NCBI RefSeq assembly: GCF_019145495.1
Contig: NZ_JAHSTU010000003.1
Span: forward strand, 620,001-684,000
Length of the DNA: 64,000 nt
DNA from: Pseudomonas azerbaijanoccidentalis
Lineage (GTDB): Bacteria > Pseudomonadota > Gammaproteobacteria > Pseudomonadales > Pseudomonadaceae
Direction: 5' to 3'
Part shown: positions 44,896 through 53,130 of the stretch, piece after piece
Position numbering within the stretch: the first letter of the stretch is position 1
Layout: each line of letters opens with the position of its first letter
Translations under genes and position numbers: made by a program
Notes under the pieces: generated by a model
What the model saw: the letters and a program-made list of their open reading frames with translations, nothing else
Told to the model about the DNA's origin: nothing
Databases searched by the model: none

Positions 44896-45614
44896 TTAAA
44901 ATTGAAGACGTACATAAAAATTTTGGCGCCTTGTATGTTCTCAAGGGTGTCAGCCTGAGCGTAAATAAAGGCGAAGTGTTATCGATGATCGGTGGCTCGG
45001 GTTCCGGCAAGTCGACCATGTTGATGTGTATCAATGGACTGGAAGACATCCAGCAAGGTCGTATCAGTGTCGATGGCATTCATGTCCATTCGAAAAAAAC
45101 CGACCTTAATAAACTTCGGCAAAAGATTGGAATCGTGTTTCAGCAATGGAATGCCTTTCCCCATATGACAGTTCTCGAGAATGTGATGCTTGCCCCGCGA
45201 AAAGTCCTGGGCAAGTCGAAGCAGGAAGCCGAGGCGATCGCTGTCGAAAAACTCAGGCACGTAGGCCTGGGTGAAAAGCTGACGACGTTTCCGGCGCGTC
45301 TGTCGGGCGGACAACAACAGCGGATGGCGATCGCACGCGCGCTGGCTATGTCTCCGGACTACATGTTGTTCGACGAGGTGACATCTGCGCTGGACCCGCA
45401 ACTGGTGGGTGAGGTGCTGGATACCTTGCGCATGTTGTCCCATGAAGGAATGACGATGATCGTGGTTACCCATGAAATGCGCTTTGCCCGCGAGGTGTCG
45501 GATCGTGTGGCGTATTTCCATAAAGGGCTGATCCACGAGTTAGGAACGCCCGAACAGATCTTCGACCATCCGGAAAAAGCTGAAACAGCAGACTTTTTAC
45601 GCTCGGTACTCTGA
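44892..45614 (+). CDS. Polar amino acid ABC transporter ATPase
   Basis: 240 residues from ATG 44892, overlapping the permease stop; an earlier in-frame ATG at 44880 is less likely. Walker [11 protein letters not shown], signature [15 protein letters not shown], Walker [11 protein letters not shown] and switch His VVTHEM are all present. It energises uptake by the importer and ends the operon. Confidence 0.95.
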   Translation: MIKIEDVHKNFGALYVLKGVSLSVNKGEVLSMIGGSGSGKSTMLMCINGLEDIQQGRISVDGIHVHSKKTDLNKLRQKIGIVFQQWNAFPHMTVLENVMLAPRKVLGKSKQEAEAIAVEKLRHVGLGEKLTTFPARLSGGQQQRMAIARALAMSPDYMLFDEVTSALDPQLVGEVLDTLRMLSHEGMTMIVVTHEMRFAREVSDRVAYFHKGLIHELGTPEQIFDHPEKAETADFLRSVL

Positions 45615-45644
45615 AGATCGCGCTCTTGCAATGAGAGCGGCGAA

Positions 45645-45679
45645 CACCGCGTTTACCGGTTGATACGGTAACCGCGGTG
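45645..45679. repeat. Imperfect stem-loop between importer operon and putA
   Basis: CACCGCG-TTTACCG pairs with CGGTAA-CCGCGGTG with one internal mismatch. No T-run follows, so it may attenuate or stabilise an mRNA end rather than terminate. Confidence 0.5.
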
Positions 45680-45826
45680 GTGGCGCGTAGAGCGTTATTT
45701 TACCTGGTTGCAACCGTTGCCTGTGAGCACGCCGAAGTTGCCAGGAGTGTCGCATTTGCGCGTCTTCAACTCGGTCGATGACCGCTCCATTTTCCTTTTA
45801 ATGGTTTCCTTGGCTGGGCTCTAATA

Positions 45827-48800
45827 ATGGCGACTACCCTCGGTGTGAAACTCGACGACCTGACCCGTGAGCGTCTCAAATCTGCCGCTGCATCGATTGA
45901 TCGAACCCCGCACTGGTTGATCAAGCAGGCGCTCTTCAATTGCCTGGAAAAGCTGGAAAGCGGCATTACGCTGGATGAGCTGCTGGGCACGCATCTCGGC
46001 GATCCGGAAGAACAGGGTGAACTGGTGGTGGAGACGGCCTGTCAGCCTTTTCTGGATCTGGCGGAAAACATCCATCCGCAGTCAGTGCTCAGAGCGGCGA
46101 TCACTTCAGCCTATCGGCGACCTGAAGAAGAGATGGTGCCGATGCTGCTTGAACAAGCACGACTGCCTGCAGAAACGGCTACATCGACCATCAAACTAGC
46201 CGCTGGTATTGCCGAAAAGCTGCGCAATCAAAAGAACGCCAGCGGGCGGGCGGGACTCGTGCAAGGTTTGCTTCAAGAGTTTTCGCTGTCATCGCAGGAA
46301 GGCGTCGCCCTCATGTGCCTTGCCGAAGCGCTGTTGCGCATTCCGGACAAGGGCACGCGGGATGCGTTGATCCGCGACAAAGTCAGCAATGGCAACTGGC
46401 AGACGCATATCGGTAAAAGCGGCTCGCTGTTCGTGAACGCGGCGACGTGGGGGCTTTTGTTGACCGGGAAACTGGTCTCTACGCATAGCGAAACCGGCAT
46501 GACTTCAACGCTCACGCGCATTATCGGCAAAGGTGGGGAGCCGTTGATTCGCAAAGGCGTGGACATGGCGATGCGGGTCATGGGCGAGCAGTTTGTCACC
46601 GGCGAAACCATCGCCCAGGCGTTGGCCAATGCCACACGATTCGAGTCCAAAGGTTTTCGCTATTCCTACGACATGCTGGGCGAAGCCGCCCTGACCGAGC
46701 ATGACGCACAAAAGTACCTGGCGTCCTACACCCAAGCCATCCATGCCATCGGCAAGGCTTCTCATGGGCGGGGAATCTACGAAGGGCCAGGCATCTCCAT
46801 CAAGCTCTCAGCACTGCATCCGCGCTACAGCCGCGCGCAATACGATCGTGTTATGGCCGAGCTTTATCCGCGCCTGCTTTCGTTGACGCTGTTGGCTAAG
46901 CGTTACGACATCGGTTTGAACATCGACGCCGAAGAGGCCGATCGCCTGGAGCTGTCGCTGGACTTGCTTGAGCGGCTTTGCTTCGAACCGGAATTGGCAG
47001 GTTGGAACGGCATCGGTTTTGTCATTCAGGCGTATCAGAAACGCTGTCCCTATGTGATCGACTGTGTGATCGATCTGGCACGCCGAAGCCGCCATCGTCT
47101 GATGATCCGTCTGGTGAAAGGCGCGTACTGGGACAGTGAAATCAAGCGTGCTCAAGTCGAGGGACTTGAAGGGTATCCCGTCTATACACGCAAGGTGTAT
47201 ACCGACGTTTCCTACATCGCGTGTGCACGTAAACTACTGGCGGTCCCTGAAGTCATTTATCCGCAATTTGCGACGCATAATGCCCATACGCTTTCAGCGA
47301 TTTATCACATTGCGGGCCAAAACTATTACCCGGGGCAGTACGAGTTCCAATGCCTTCACGGCATGGGCGAACCTCTCTATGAGCAGGTCGTCGGCAAAAT
47401 TTCCGAAGGCAAACTGAACCGGCCGTGTCGCGTCTATGCCCCAGTAGGCACGCACGAAACGCTTTTGGCGTATTTGGTTCGTCGCCTACTCGAAAATGGA
47501 GCGAACACTTCATTCGTCAATCGTATTGCTGACCATTCGATCACCATCCAGGAATTGATAGCAGATCCAGTGCTGACGGTAGATGCGATGGCTTTTGAGG
47601 ACGGAGCTTACGGCTTGCCTCATCCAAAAATTTCGTTGCCACGGGATTTGTATGGTGCTGACCGAGCCAACTCCGCCGGGATCGACTTGGCGAATGAACA
47701 TCGCCTGGCCTCACTTTCCTGTGCGTTGCTCGCCACCGCGAACACTGAGTGGAAAGCCGGGCCGATGTTGGGCGGAGTTGCCCACTCCGGTGAGGCAAAG
47801 CCGGTCTGCAATCCCTCAGACTTGCGTGATGTAGTCGGTCACGTTCAGCCGGCTGATCTTGAGGATGTCGAGCAGGCTCTTGGATATGCCATCAGCGCCG
47901 CCCCCATCTGGCAGGCAACGCCTGTCAGTGAGCGGGCCCGAATACTGGAGCGGGCAGCAGATCTGATGGAGGCTGACATTCAACCGCTCATGGGGCTGTT
48001 GGTGCGAGAGGCCGGTAAAACCTTCGCAAATGCCATTGCCGAGGTGCGTGAAGCGGTCGACTTTCTTCGGTATTACGCCGCGCAAGCGCGCAAGGACTTT
48101 ACCAACGATGCCCATCGGCCATTGGGTCCGGTAGTCTGCATCAGCCCCTGGAACTTCCCGCTGGCAATTTTTACCGGACAGGTTGCTGCCGCATTGGCGG
48201 CCGGCAATCCGGTGCTGGCCAAGCCGGCAGAGCAAACCTCATTGATCGCCGCACAAGCTGTGCGCATTTTGCTCGAAGCCGGTATTCCAAGTGGAGTACT
48301 GCAACTTTTGCCAGGCCGTGGCAGCGTGATTGGCTCCGCGCTGATCAGTGATGACCGGGTCAAGGGGGTCATGTTTACCGGGTCGACGGAGGTCGCCCGT
48401 CTATTACAAAAAAATATCGCCGGGCGCCTCGATGCCCTAGGTCGTCCGGTTCCGTTGATTGCGGAAACGGGTGGACAGAACGCAATGATCGTCGATTCAT
48501 CCGCGCTGACCGAACAAGTTGTCATTGACGTTGTGGCCTCTGCGTTCGACAGCGCTGGCCAGCGATGCTCCGCTTTGAGGGTGTTGTGCCTTCAGGACGA
48601 CTCGGCGGATCGAGTGATCGAGATGTTGAAGGGGGCGATGGCTGAATGCAGGCAAGGCAACCCGGACCGACTATGTGTGGATATCGGGCCGGTCATCGAT
48701 GCAGAGGCGAAAGCCGGCATCGACAAACACATTGAAAGCATGCGCGCCAAAGGTCGCTCGGTTTTCCAGACCTCAATCATGTCAGGTGAGGATGTGAGGC

Positions 48801-49777
48801 GAGGTACGTTTGTACAGCCCACACTGATCGAATTGGAAAGTATCGACGAACTCGAGCGGGAAATCTTCGGTCCTGTACTCCACGTCGTCCGTTACAGCCG
48901 CAAGAATCTCGATCAACTCATCCACCACATCAACGGTTCAGGGTACGGGCTGACGCTGGGTGTGCACACTCGTATCGACGAGACCATTGCCAAAGTCATT
49001 GGCAATGTTCATGCAGGCAACGTCTACGTGAACCGGAACATCGTCGGGGCGGTTGTGGGTGTGCAGCCATTCGGAGGGGAGGGGTTATCGGGTACCGGCC
49101 CGAAAGCCGGCGGGCCGCTGTACATGTACCGCCTTCTGTCGACAAGACCGGAGCAGGCCTTGTCAAAGGCATTTGTCGAGTTTGACGGTCAAAGCATTCC
49201 AGAAAAGAGTGCTCGGGAAAGTTTACTTTTACCGTTGAAGTCCTTGGCCGATTGGGCAAATGCCAATCAAAAAAGCATGCTGTACGCGCTGTGCAATGCA
49301 TTCGAAACCGAATCTCAAAGCGGCACGACACGCTTGCTGACTGGACCTACGGGAGAGCGAAATACATACACGATACTGCCCCGGGCTCGGGTGCTTTGCA
49401 TCGGCGATACAGAGGCGGATCTATTGACGCAACTGGCGGCAGTGCTTGCTGTAGGCAGTCAAGTCCTTTGGGTCGAAAGTCCGCGAACCAAGGCGCTGTT
49501 CAATAAGCTTCCCGAGGCCGTGCAGCGCACTATTTGCATCGCCGCTGACTGGAACAGCGGGACTGCTGAGTTCGACGCGGTTCTTCATCATGGGCATTCG
49601 GATCAATTGCGGCATTTGTGCCAACTGATCGCCTCTAGGTCAGGGGCAATTATCAGTGTTCATGGCTTGTCTCCCGGTGAATCTGACATTCCACTGGAAA
49701 GATTGGTTATCGAACGGGCAGTGAGCGTCAATACCGCAGCAGCGGGTGGTAACGCAAGTCTGATGACCATCGGTTAA
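45827..49777 (+). CDS. putA: Bifunctional proline dehydrogenase / delta-1-pyrroline-5-carboxylate dehydrogenase
   Basis: 1316 residues. N-terminal ribbon-helix-helix DNA-binding domain (MATTLGVKLDDLTRERLKSA), FAD-containing proline dehydrogenase barrel at about 200-560 (GRGIYEGPGISIKLSALHPR; LIRLVKGAYWDSEIKRAQ) and the aldehyde dehydrogenase domain at about 640-1120, with the catalytic Cys in DSAGQRCSALRVL. It converts L-proline to glutamate at the inner membrane and, without substrate, may repress its own gene. It lies 212 bp after the importer operon, so L-proline made by the island's reductases can enter central metabolism. Probably a second, accessory putA in this genome. Confidence 0.95.
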   Translation: MATTLGVKLDDLTRERLKSAAASIDRTPHWLIKQALFNCLEKLESGITLDELLGTHLGDPEEQGELVVETACQPFLDLAENIHPQSVLRAAITSAYRRPEEEMVPMLLEQARLPAETATSTIKLAAGIAEKLRNQKNASGRAGLVQGLLQEFSLSSQEGVALMCLAEALLRIPDKGTRDALIRDKVSNGNWQTHIGKSGSLFVNAATWGLLLTGKLVSTHSETGMTSTLTRIIGKGGEPLIRKGVDMAMRVMGEQFVTGETIAQALANATRFESKGFRYSYDMLGEAALTEHDAQKYLASYTQAIHAIGKASHGRGIYEGPGISIKLSALHPRYSRAQYDRVMAELYPRLLSLTLLAKRYDIGLNIDAEEADRLELSLDLLERLCFEPELAGWNGIGFVIQAYQKRCPYVIDCVIDLARRSRHRLMIRLVKGAYWDSEIKRAQVEGLEGYPVYTRKVYTDVSYIACARKLLAVPEVIYPQFATHNAHTLSAIYHIAGQNYYPGQYEFQCLHGMGEPLYEQVVGKISEGKLNRPCRVYAPVGTHETLLAYLVRRLLENGANTSFVNRIADHSITIQELIADPVLTVDAMAFEDGAYGLPHPKISLPRDLYGADRANSAGIDLANEHRLASLSCALLATANTEWKAGPMLGGVAHSGEAKPVCNPSDLRDVVGHVQPADLEDVEQALGYAISAAPIWQATPVSERARILERAADLMEADIQPLMGLLVREAGKTFANAIAEVREAVDFLRYYAAQARKDFTNDAHRPLGPVVCISPWNFPLAIFTGQVAAALAAGNPVLAKPAEQTSLIAAQAVRILLEAGIPSGVLQLLPGRGSVIGSALISDDRVKGVMFTGSTEVARLLQKNIAGRLDALGRPVPLIAETGGQNAMIVDSSALTEQVVIDVVASAFDSAGQRCSALRVLCLQDDSADRVIEMLKGAMAECRQGNPDRLCVDIGPVIDAEAKAGIDKHIESMRAKGRSVFQTSIMSGEDVRRGTFVQPTLIELESIDELEREIFGPVLHVVRYSRKNLDQLIHHINGSGYGLTLGVHTRIDETIAKVIGNVHAGNVYVNRNIVGAVVGVQPFGGEGLSGTGPKAGGPLYMYRLLSTRPEQALSKAFVEFDGQSIPEKSARESLLLPLKSLADWANANQKSMLYALCNAFETESQSGTTRLLTGPTGERNTYTILPRARVLCIGDTEADLLTQLAAVLAVGSQVLWVESPRTKALFNKLPEAVQRTICIAADWNSGTAEFDAVLHHGHSDQLRHLCQLIASRSGAIISVHGLSPGESDIPLERLVIERAVSVNTAAAGGNASLMTIG

Positions 49778-49788
49778 GCGAAAAGAAG

Positions 49789-49815
49789 AAGGCCGACAAG
49801 GAGTGTTGGCCTTTT
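49789..49815 (+). terminator. Terminator after putA
   Basis: AAGGCCGACA/TGTTGGCCTT (one G:U pair), loop AGGAG, then TTTT. Confidence 0.8.
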
Positions 49816-49861
49816 GACGTGCAATTGCCGCAATCAATGATCTACATGTGTAGGAGCAGTG

Positions 49862-50152
49862 ATGTTCAGACCCGTTCTGGCTTTGATGAACCGTGCACGA
49901 TACGCCCAAAAGTTTTCGCTGATTTTCACGGTGTTCATGCTTCCTTTTTGTTGGCTCTCCTTCGACAAGCTGGCCAGCATTTATCAGGAGCACCAGTCTG
50001 CTCAACTCGAACTGCAAGGCCTTGAAGCCGTCGGAAAAAGTTTATCCGAATACAAAAAAGCAGTGGAAGTCGCAGGTCTTGAAGTCGTCGCAAACGCGCG
50101 TAACAAACCTGACATCGCCAAGTTAATCAGCAAGCAGGCTGATTTGTGTTAG
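49862..50152 (+). pseudogene. Methyl-accepting chemotaxis protein, 5' fragment
   Basis: ATG 49862 follows TAGGAGCAGT. The 96 codons give the N-terminus of a Pseudomonas chemoreceptor: basic start, membrane segment FSLIFTVFMLPFCWLSF, then the start of the periplasmic sensor helix (IYQEHQSAQLELQGLEAVGK). Homology ends at a stop codon created where an IS21-type end begins (50145). No HAMP or signalling domain follows, so the gene is broken. Confidence 0.65.
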
Positions 50153-50300
50153 CGCTGACGCCAAATTGACCCAGTTGCCGAGATGTCACTCACCCAGTCT
50201 GATTCCTTGCGAACCATTGCTTGTGCTGGGTTTGTGCCGATCCGGAAGTGGATCAGGCTTGAGTCGGCACGTGGGTCAGTTTTCAATCAGCGCCAACACA
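50145..50300. mobile_element. IS21-family end pair, internally deleted
   Basis: TGTGTTAGCGCTGA...TGACCCA at 50145-50173 and its inverted partner TGGGTCAGTTTTCAATCAGC...CACA at 50272-50300. These are the terminal repeats of IS21-family elements (consensus TGTTGGCGCTGATTGAAAAC, then TGACCCA), with only about 100 bp between them and no istA/istB. It is either a deletion derivative or a non-autonomous miniature element, and it interrupts the chemoreceptor gene. Confidence 0.7.
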
Positions 50301-50676
50301 AAAAGGAATTCGAGGATCTGACCGCTACGCTCACGATAACAGCAACTGCTAGTCTTCCCAACTTCAGCGGCAGGAAGGGTCATGTTTCAATCTTGCCTTA
50401 CAAAGAACAAGTATTGTTCGCTAAAGATAGTTTATCTTCGCTGAGAATATAAATATATTTTAAGCGAGCGCATTCGCGCTTGCCAGTTACCTTTCTAGCG
50501 GAGGGTGGGTCATGACTTTCATGCTTTCGCGAGCCTTTACTAATTTGTTATTAGGTTACGCAAAAAACTCGCCAGCCGTGAAGCTCTATTCAGAGGATGA
50601 TTGGGCTAACAGGTTCTTCTCTCGAATTTTAATCCTATGTTGCAAGTGAGTGGAACCTAGGAATGGAGAAAAAGTA
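50301..50676. other. Gap without a gene
   Basis: 376 bp between the IS21 relic and the next gene; no ORF I can support and no continuation of the chemoreceptor recognised. Confidence 0.4.
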
Positions 50677-51543
50677 ATGACAACGATCGCTATATTGGGT
50701 CTTGGGGCAATGGGATCACGCATGGCGTTTAATCTCTTGCGAGCAGGACATTCCGTGATTGTTTGGAATCGTACCCCAAGGGGGTTGGACGAACTTATTG
50801 CTGCGGGTGCTTCGGTCGCTCCGACTCCGAAAGAGGCGGCGAATGGGGCGGATTTCGTATTGAGTATGGTTAGAGACGACGCGGCGTCGCGTGAGGTATG
50901 GCTGAACTCTGAGCATGGAGCTCTTTGCGGAATGAGACCTTCAAGCATTGCTATCGAATGCTCCACGGTGTCGTATGAGTGGATTTTGAGACTTGGCCAG
51001 TTGGCGAATGAGCAAGGTTTTACCGTGATTGATGCTCCAGTTTCAGGTTCACGGCCACAGGCCGAAGCCGGAGAACTCGTGTTCTTGGTTGGTGGAGAGG
51101 CTGAAGCTGTTGAGTCCTCACGAGCGGTTCTGATGGCTATGGGATCCTCGCTGCATCATATAGGCTCACTTGGTGCGGGAGCGTTAGTCAAACTGGCTAC
51201 TAACGCGTTGCTGGGTGTTCAGGTAACGACGCTTGCCGAGCTCGTTGGAATACTCAGTTCAAATGGTGTGAATCTGGCTAAGGCGTTTGAGGCTCTAGCT
51301 GCGACTCCGGTTTTTAGCGTAGCCGCTCAACGCAGTGCTACCTCAATGGTTGCGGGTAATTTTGCACCTCAGTTCCCGGTTTCCCTGATTGAAAAAGATT
51401 TTTCTTACGCTATGAATTTGGCTGGTGATCCAGTTGTTGCACCTACCATCGAAGCTGCGCGTCGAGTGTTCAGTGCAGCAAACGACCAGGGTCTTGGTGA
51501 ACTCAATATGACCAGCGTCGTAAAGCTTTTTGCTAAGGATTAA
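50677..51543 (+). CDS. NAD(P)-dependent beta-hydroxyacid dehydrogenase
   Basis: 288 residues from ATG 50677, after AATGGAGAAA. Rossmann motif IAILGLGAMGSRMAFNLL, substrate motif IDAPVSGSRPQAEAGELVFL and the catalytic Lys in GAGALVKLATNALLG are typical of the 3-hydroxyisobutyrate/tartronate-semialdehyde reductase family. The substrate (3-hydroxyisobutyrate, tartronate semialdehyde, imine) is not resolved by sequence. Slightly AT-richer than neighbours and alone on its strand segment. Confidence 0.85.
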   Translation: MTTIAILGLGAMGSRMAFNLLRAGHSVIVWNRTPRGLDELIAAGASVAPTPKEAANGADFVLSMVRDDAASREVWLNSEHGALCGMRPSSIAIECSTVSYEWILRLGQLANEQGFTVIDAPVSGSRPQAEAGELVFLVGGEAEAVESSRAVLMAMGSSLHHIGSLGAGALVKLATNALLGVQVTTLAELVGILSSNGVNLAKAFEALAATPVFSVAAQRSATSMVAGNFAPQFPVSLIEKDFSYAMNLAGDPVVAPTIEAARRVFSAANDQGLGELNMTSVVKLFAKD

Positions 51544-51787
51544 AATACTCAAACAGAGAATTTTGGGGTCTGTCAGTTTGGCTGGAACCTATATAAAGTT
51601 CAGGTTGTTATAGGTGAAAATCGATCTAGTAAAATTATTTGATGCCACTTCTAGAAGATCTTTGATATAGAGTACTGTGACAACTCTGAAAAACCCTGAA
51701 ACCATTTTATTGCTGAATATTCCTCATTGGTGATTTGAGTGAAGTTGGGCTAATCCCCGGCCTTCTCGATTGTTAGCATACCTGCAT
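51544..51787. other. Gap without a gene
   Basis: About 245 bp, AT-rich, between the dehydrogenase and the palindrome upstream of the efflux operon; no ORF. Confidence 0.4.
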
Positions 51788-51818
51788 GACAATTCAATGC
51801 GCAGCGCATTGGATTGTC
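51788..51818. promoter_or_regulatory. 31-bp palindrome upstream of the RND operon
   Basis: GACAATTCAATGCGC-A-GCGCATTGGATTGTC: 15-bp arms with one mismatch around a central A. The size and symmetry fit a TetR-family operator, 160 bp before the adaptor start. No TetR gene is adjacent, so the repressor would be encoded elsewhere. Confidence 0.7.
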
Positions 51819-51978
51819 GGACTGACTAACCCGATCTATAAGCTTATGTTCGCACCGCGTCCCTGCGCGTCCCTTGCCGAACTATTTTCCCCATTCCCGT
51901 CAGCACGGGTTTTCAGCCTGTGATACGGCAGTTTGCAAACTCATGCGCGCATTTCTCAGCGCTGTGTTCGAGGACTTT

Positions 51979-53127
51979 ATGCCATTCAAGCCCATCTTTC
52001 CCGCTTTGGTAGCCGCCATTGCTTTCGCCACAATGCTCAGTGGGTGCAACCAGGAGCAGGCTGCTTCTACCCCGGCGCAAGCCCCCCAAGTTAGCGTCGT
52101 GACCCTCAAACCTCAGGCTGTGACCTTGTCCAACGATCTGCCCGGGCGTACCAGTGCTTACCGTCTTGCCGAGGTTCGGCCGCAGGTAGATGGCATCGTC
52201 CTGAAACGCTTGTTCAAGGAAGGCGCAGATATCAAAGCTGGTCAGCAGCTCTATCAGATCGATCCATCAACCTACGAGGTGACACTCGCCATTGCGCAAG
52301 CCAGTTTGGAACAATCTCGCTCGCTGACCACCCGGTATCGGCAACTGATAGATGAGGAGGCGGTGAGCAAGCAGGAGTATGACACCGCTCGATCTCAGCA
52401 AATGCGGGCGGAGGCACAAGTCAAGGGCGCCCAGATCAATCTGAGATATACCAAAATGTTCGCGCCCATCAGTGGACGAATTGGACGTTCTGCTGTGACC
52501 GAAGGTGCGCTTGTTTCTAATGGCCAGGCAACCCCACTTGCGATTATCCAGCAGCTCGATCCCATATATGTCGATGTCACTCAGCCTTATGGCGAAGTGC
52601 TCAAGCTGCGTCGGGCTCTTGAAGGCGGGCAGTTGCAGAAGTCTGCTGACAAGGCTGCGAGAGTTAACCTGACACTGGAGGACGGTAGCCAGTATCCGCT
52701 GCAGGGGTCGCTGGAGTTTTCAGAAGTTTCGGTAGACGAAGCAACCGGCTCGGTCACCCTGCGCGCCGTATTTCCCAACCCAGATCACGTGCTGCTGCCC
52801 GGGGTTTTTGTACATGCGCGATTGCAGGAGGGTGTTGCCGAGCAGGCCATTCTTGCACCCCAGATTGGCGTGACCCGGGACCTAAAAGGCACCCCCACCG
52901 CTCTGGTCGTTACCGCTGATAACAAAGTCGAGCAACGTCAGCTCAAAGTTGGCCGCACCGTCGGTGCGAATGTACTGGTGGAAAGCGGCTTGAGCGCCGG
53001 AGACAAAATCATCATCGAAGGGCTTCAGTTCATTAAGCCAGGGAACACTGTGGTCGCTCAGGAAGCAATGACTGATGAGGCGAGTAGCGCCCCTGTAGCG
53101 GCAAACACCAGCGCTAAGTCGGAGTAG
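51979..53127 (+). CDS. RND efflux periplasmic adaptor (MexA/TtgA type)
   Basis: 382 residues from ATG 51979. I choose it because the product then starts with a lipoprotein signal (MPFKPIFPALVAAIAFATML, lipobox LSGC); upstream in-frame ATGs add unlike residues. Membrane fusion features: QVSVVTLKPQAVTLSNDLPG, lipoyl half-motifs (VDGIVLKRLFKEGADIKAGQ; NLRYTKMFAPISGRIGRSAV) around a coiled-coil hairpin, and beta-barrel GSLEFSEVSVDEATGSVTLR. It links the pump at 53131 to the outer-membrane channel. Confidence 0.93.
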   Translation: MPFKPIFPALVAAIAFATMLSGCNQEQAASTPAQAPQVSVVTLKPQAVTLSNDLPGRTSAYRLAEVRPQVDGIVLKRLFKEGADIKAGQQLYQIDPSTYEVTLAIAQASLEQSRSLTTRYRQLIDEEAVSKQEYDTARSQQMRAEAQVKGAQINLRYTKMFAPISGRIGRSAVTEGALVSNGQATPLAIIQQLDPIYVDVTQPYGEVLKLRRALEGGQLQKSADKAARVNLTLEDGSQYPLQGSLEFSEVSVDEATGSVTLRAVFPNPDHVLLPGVFVHARLQEGVAEQAILAPQIGVTRDLKGTPTALVVTADNKVEQRQLKVGRTVGANVLVESGLSAGDKIIIEGLQFIKPGNTVVAQEAMTDEASSAPVAANTSAKSE

Positions 53128-53130
53128 ATC

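Noticed and set aside
45645-45679. Terminator before putA
   Set aside because: The stem is imperfect and there is no T-run, so I list it only as a stem-loop.
50183-50452. 89-codon ORF after the chemoreceptor fragment
   Set aside because: It reads across the right end of the IS21 relic into anonymous DNA; composition is not protein-like.
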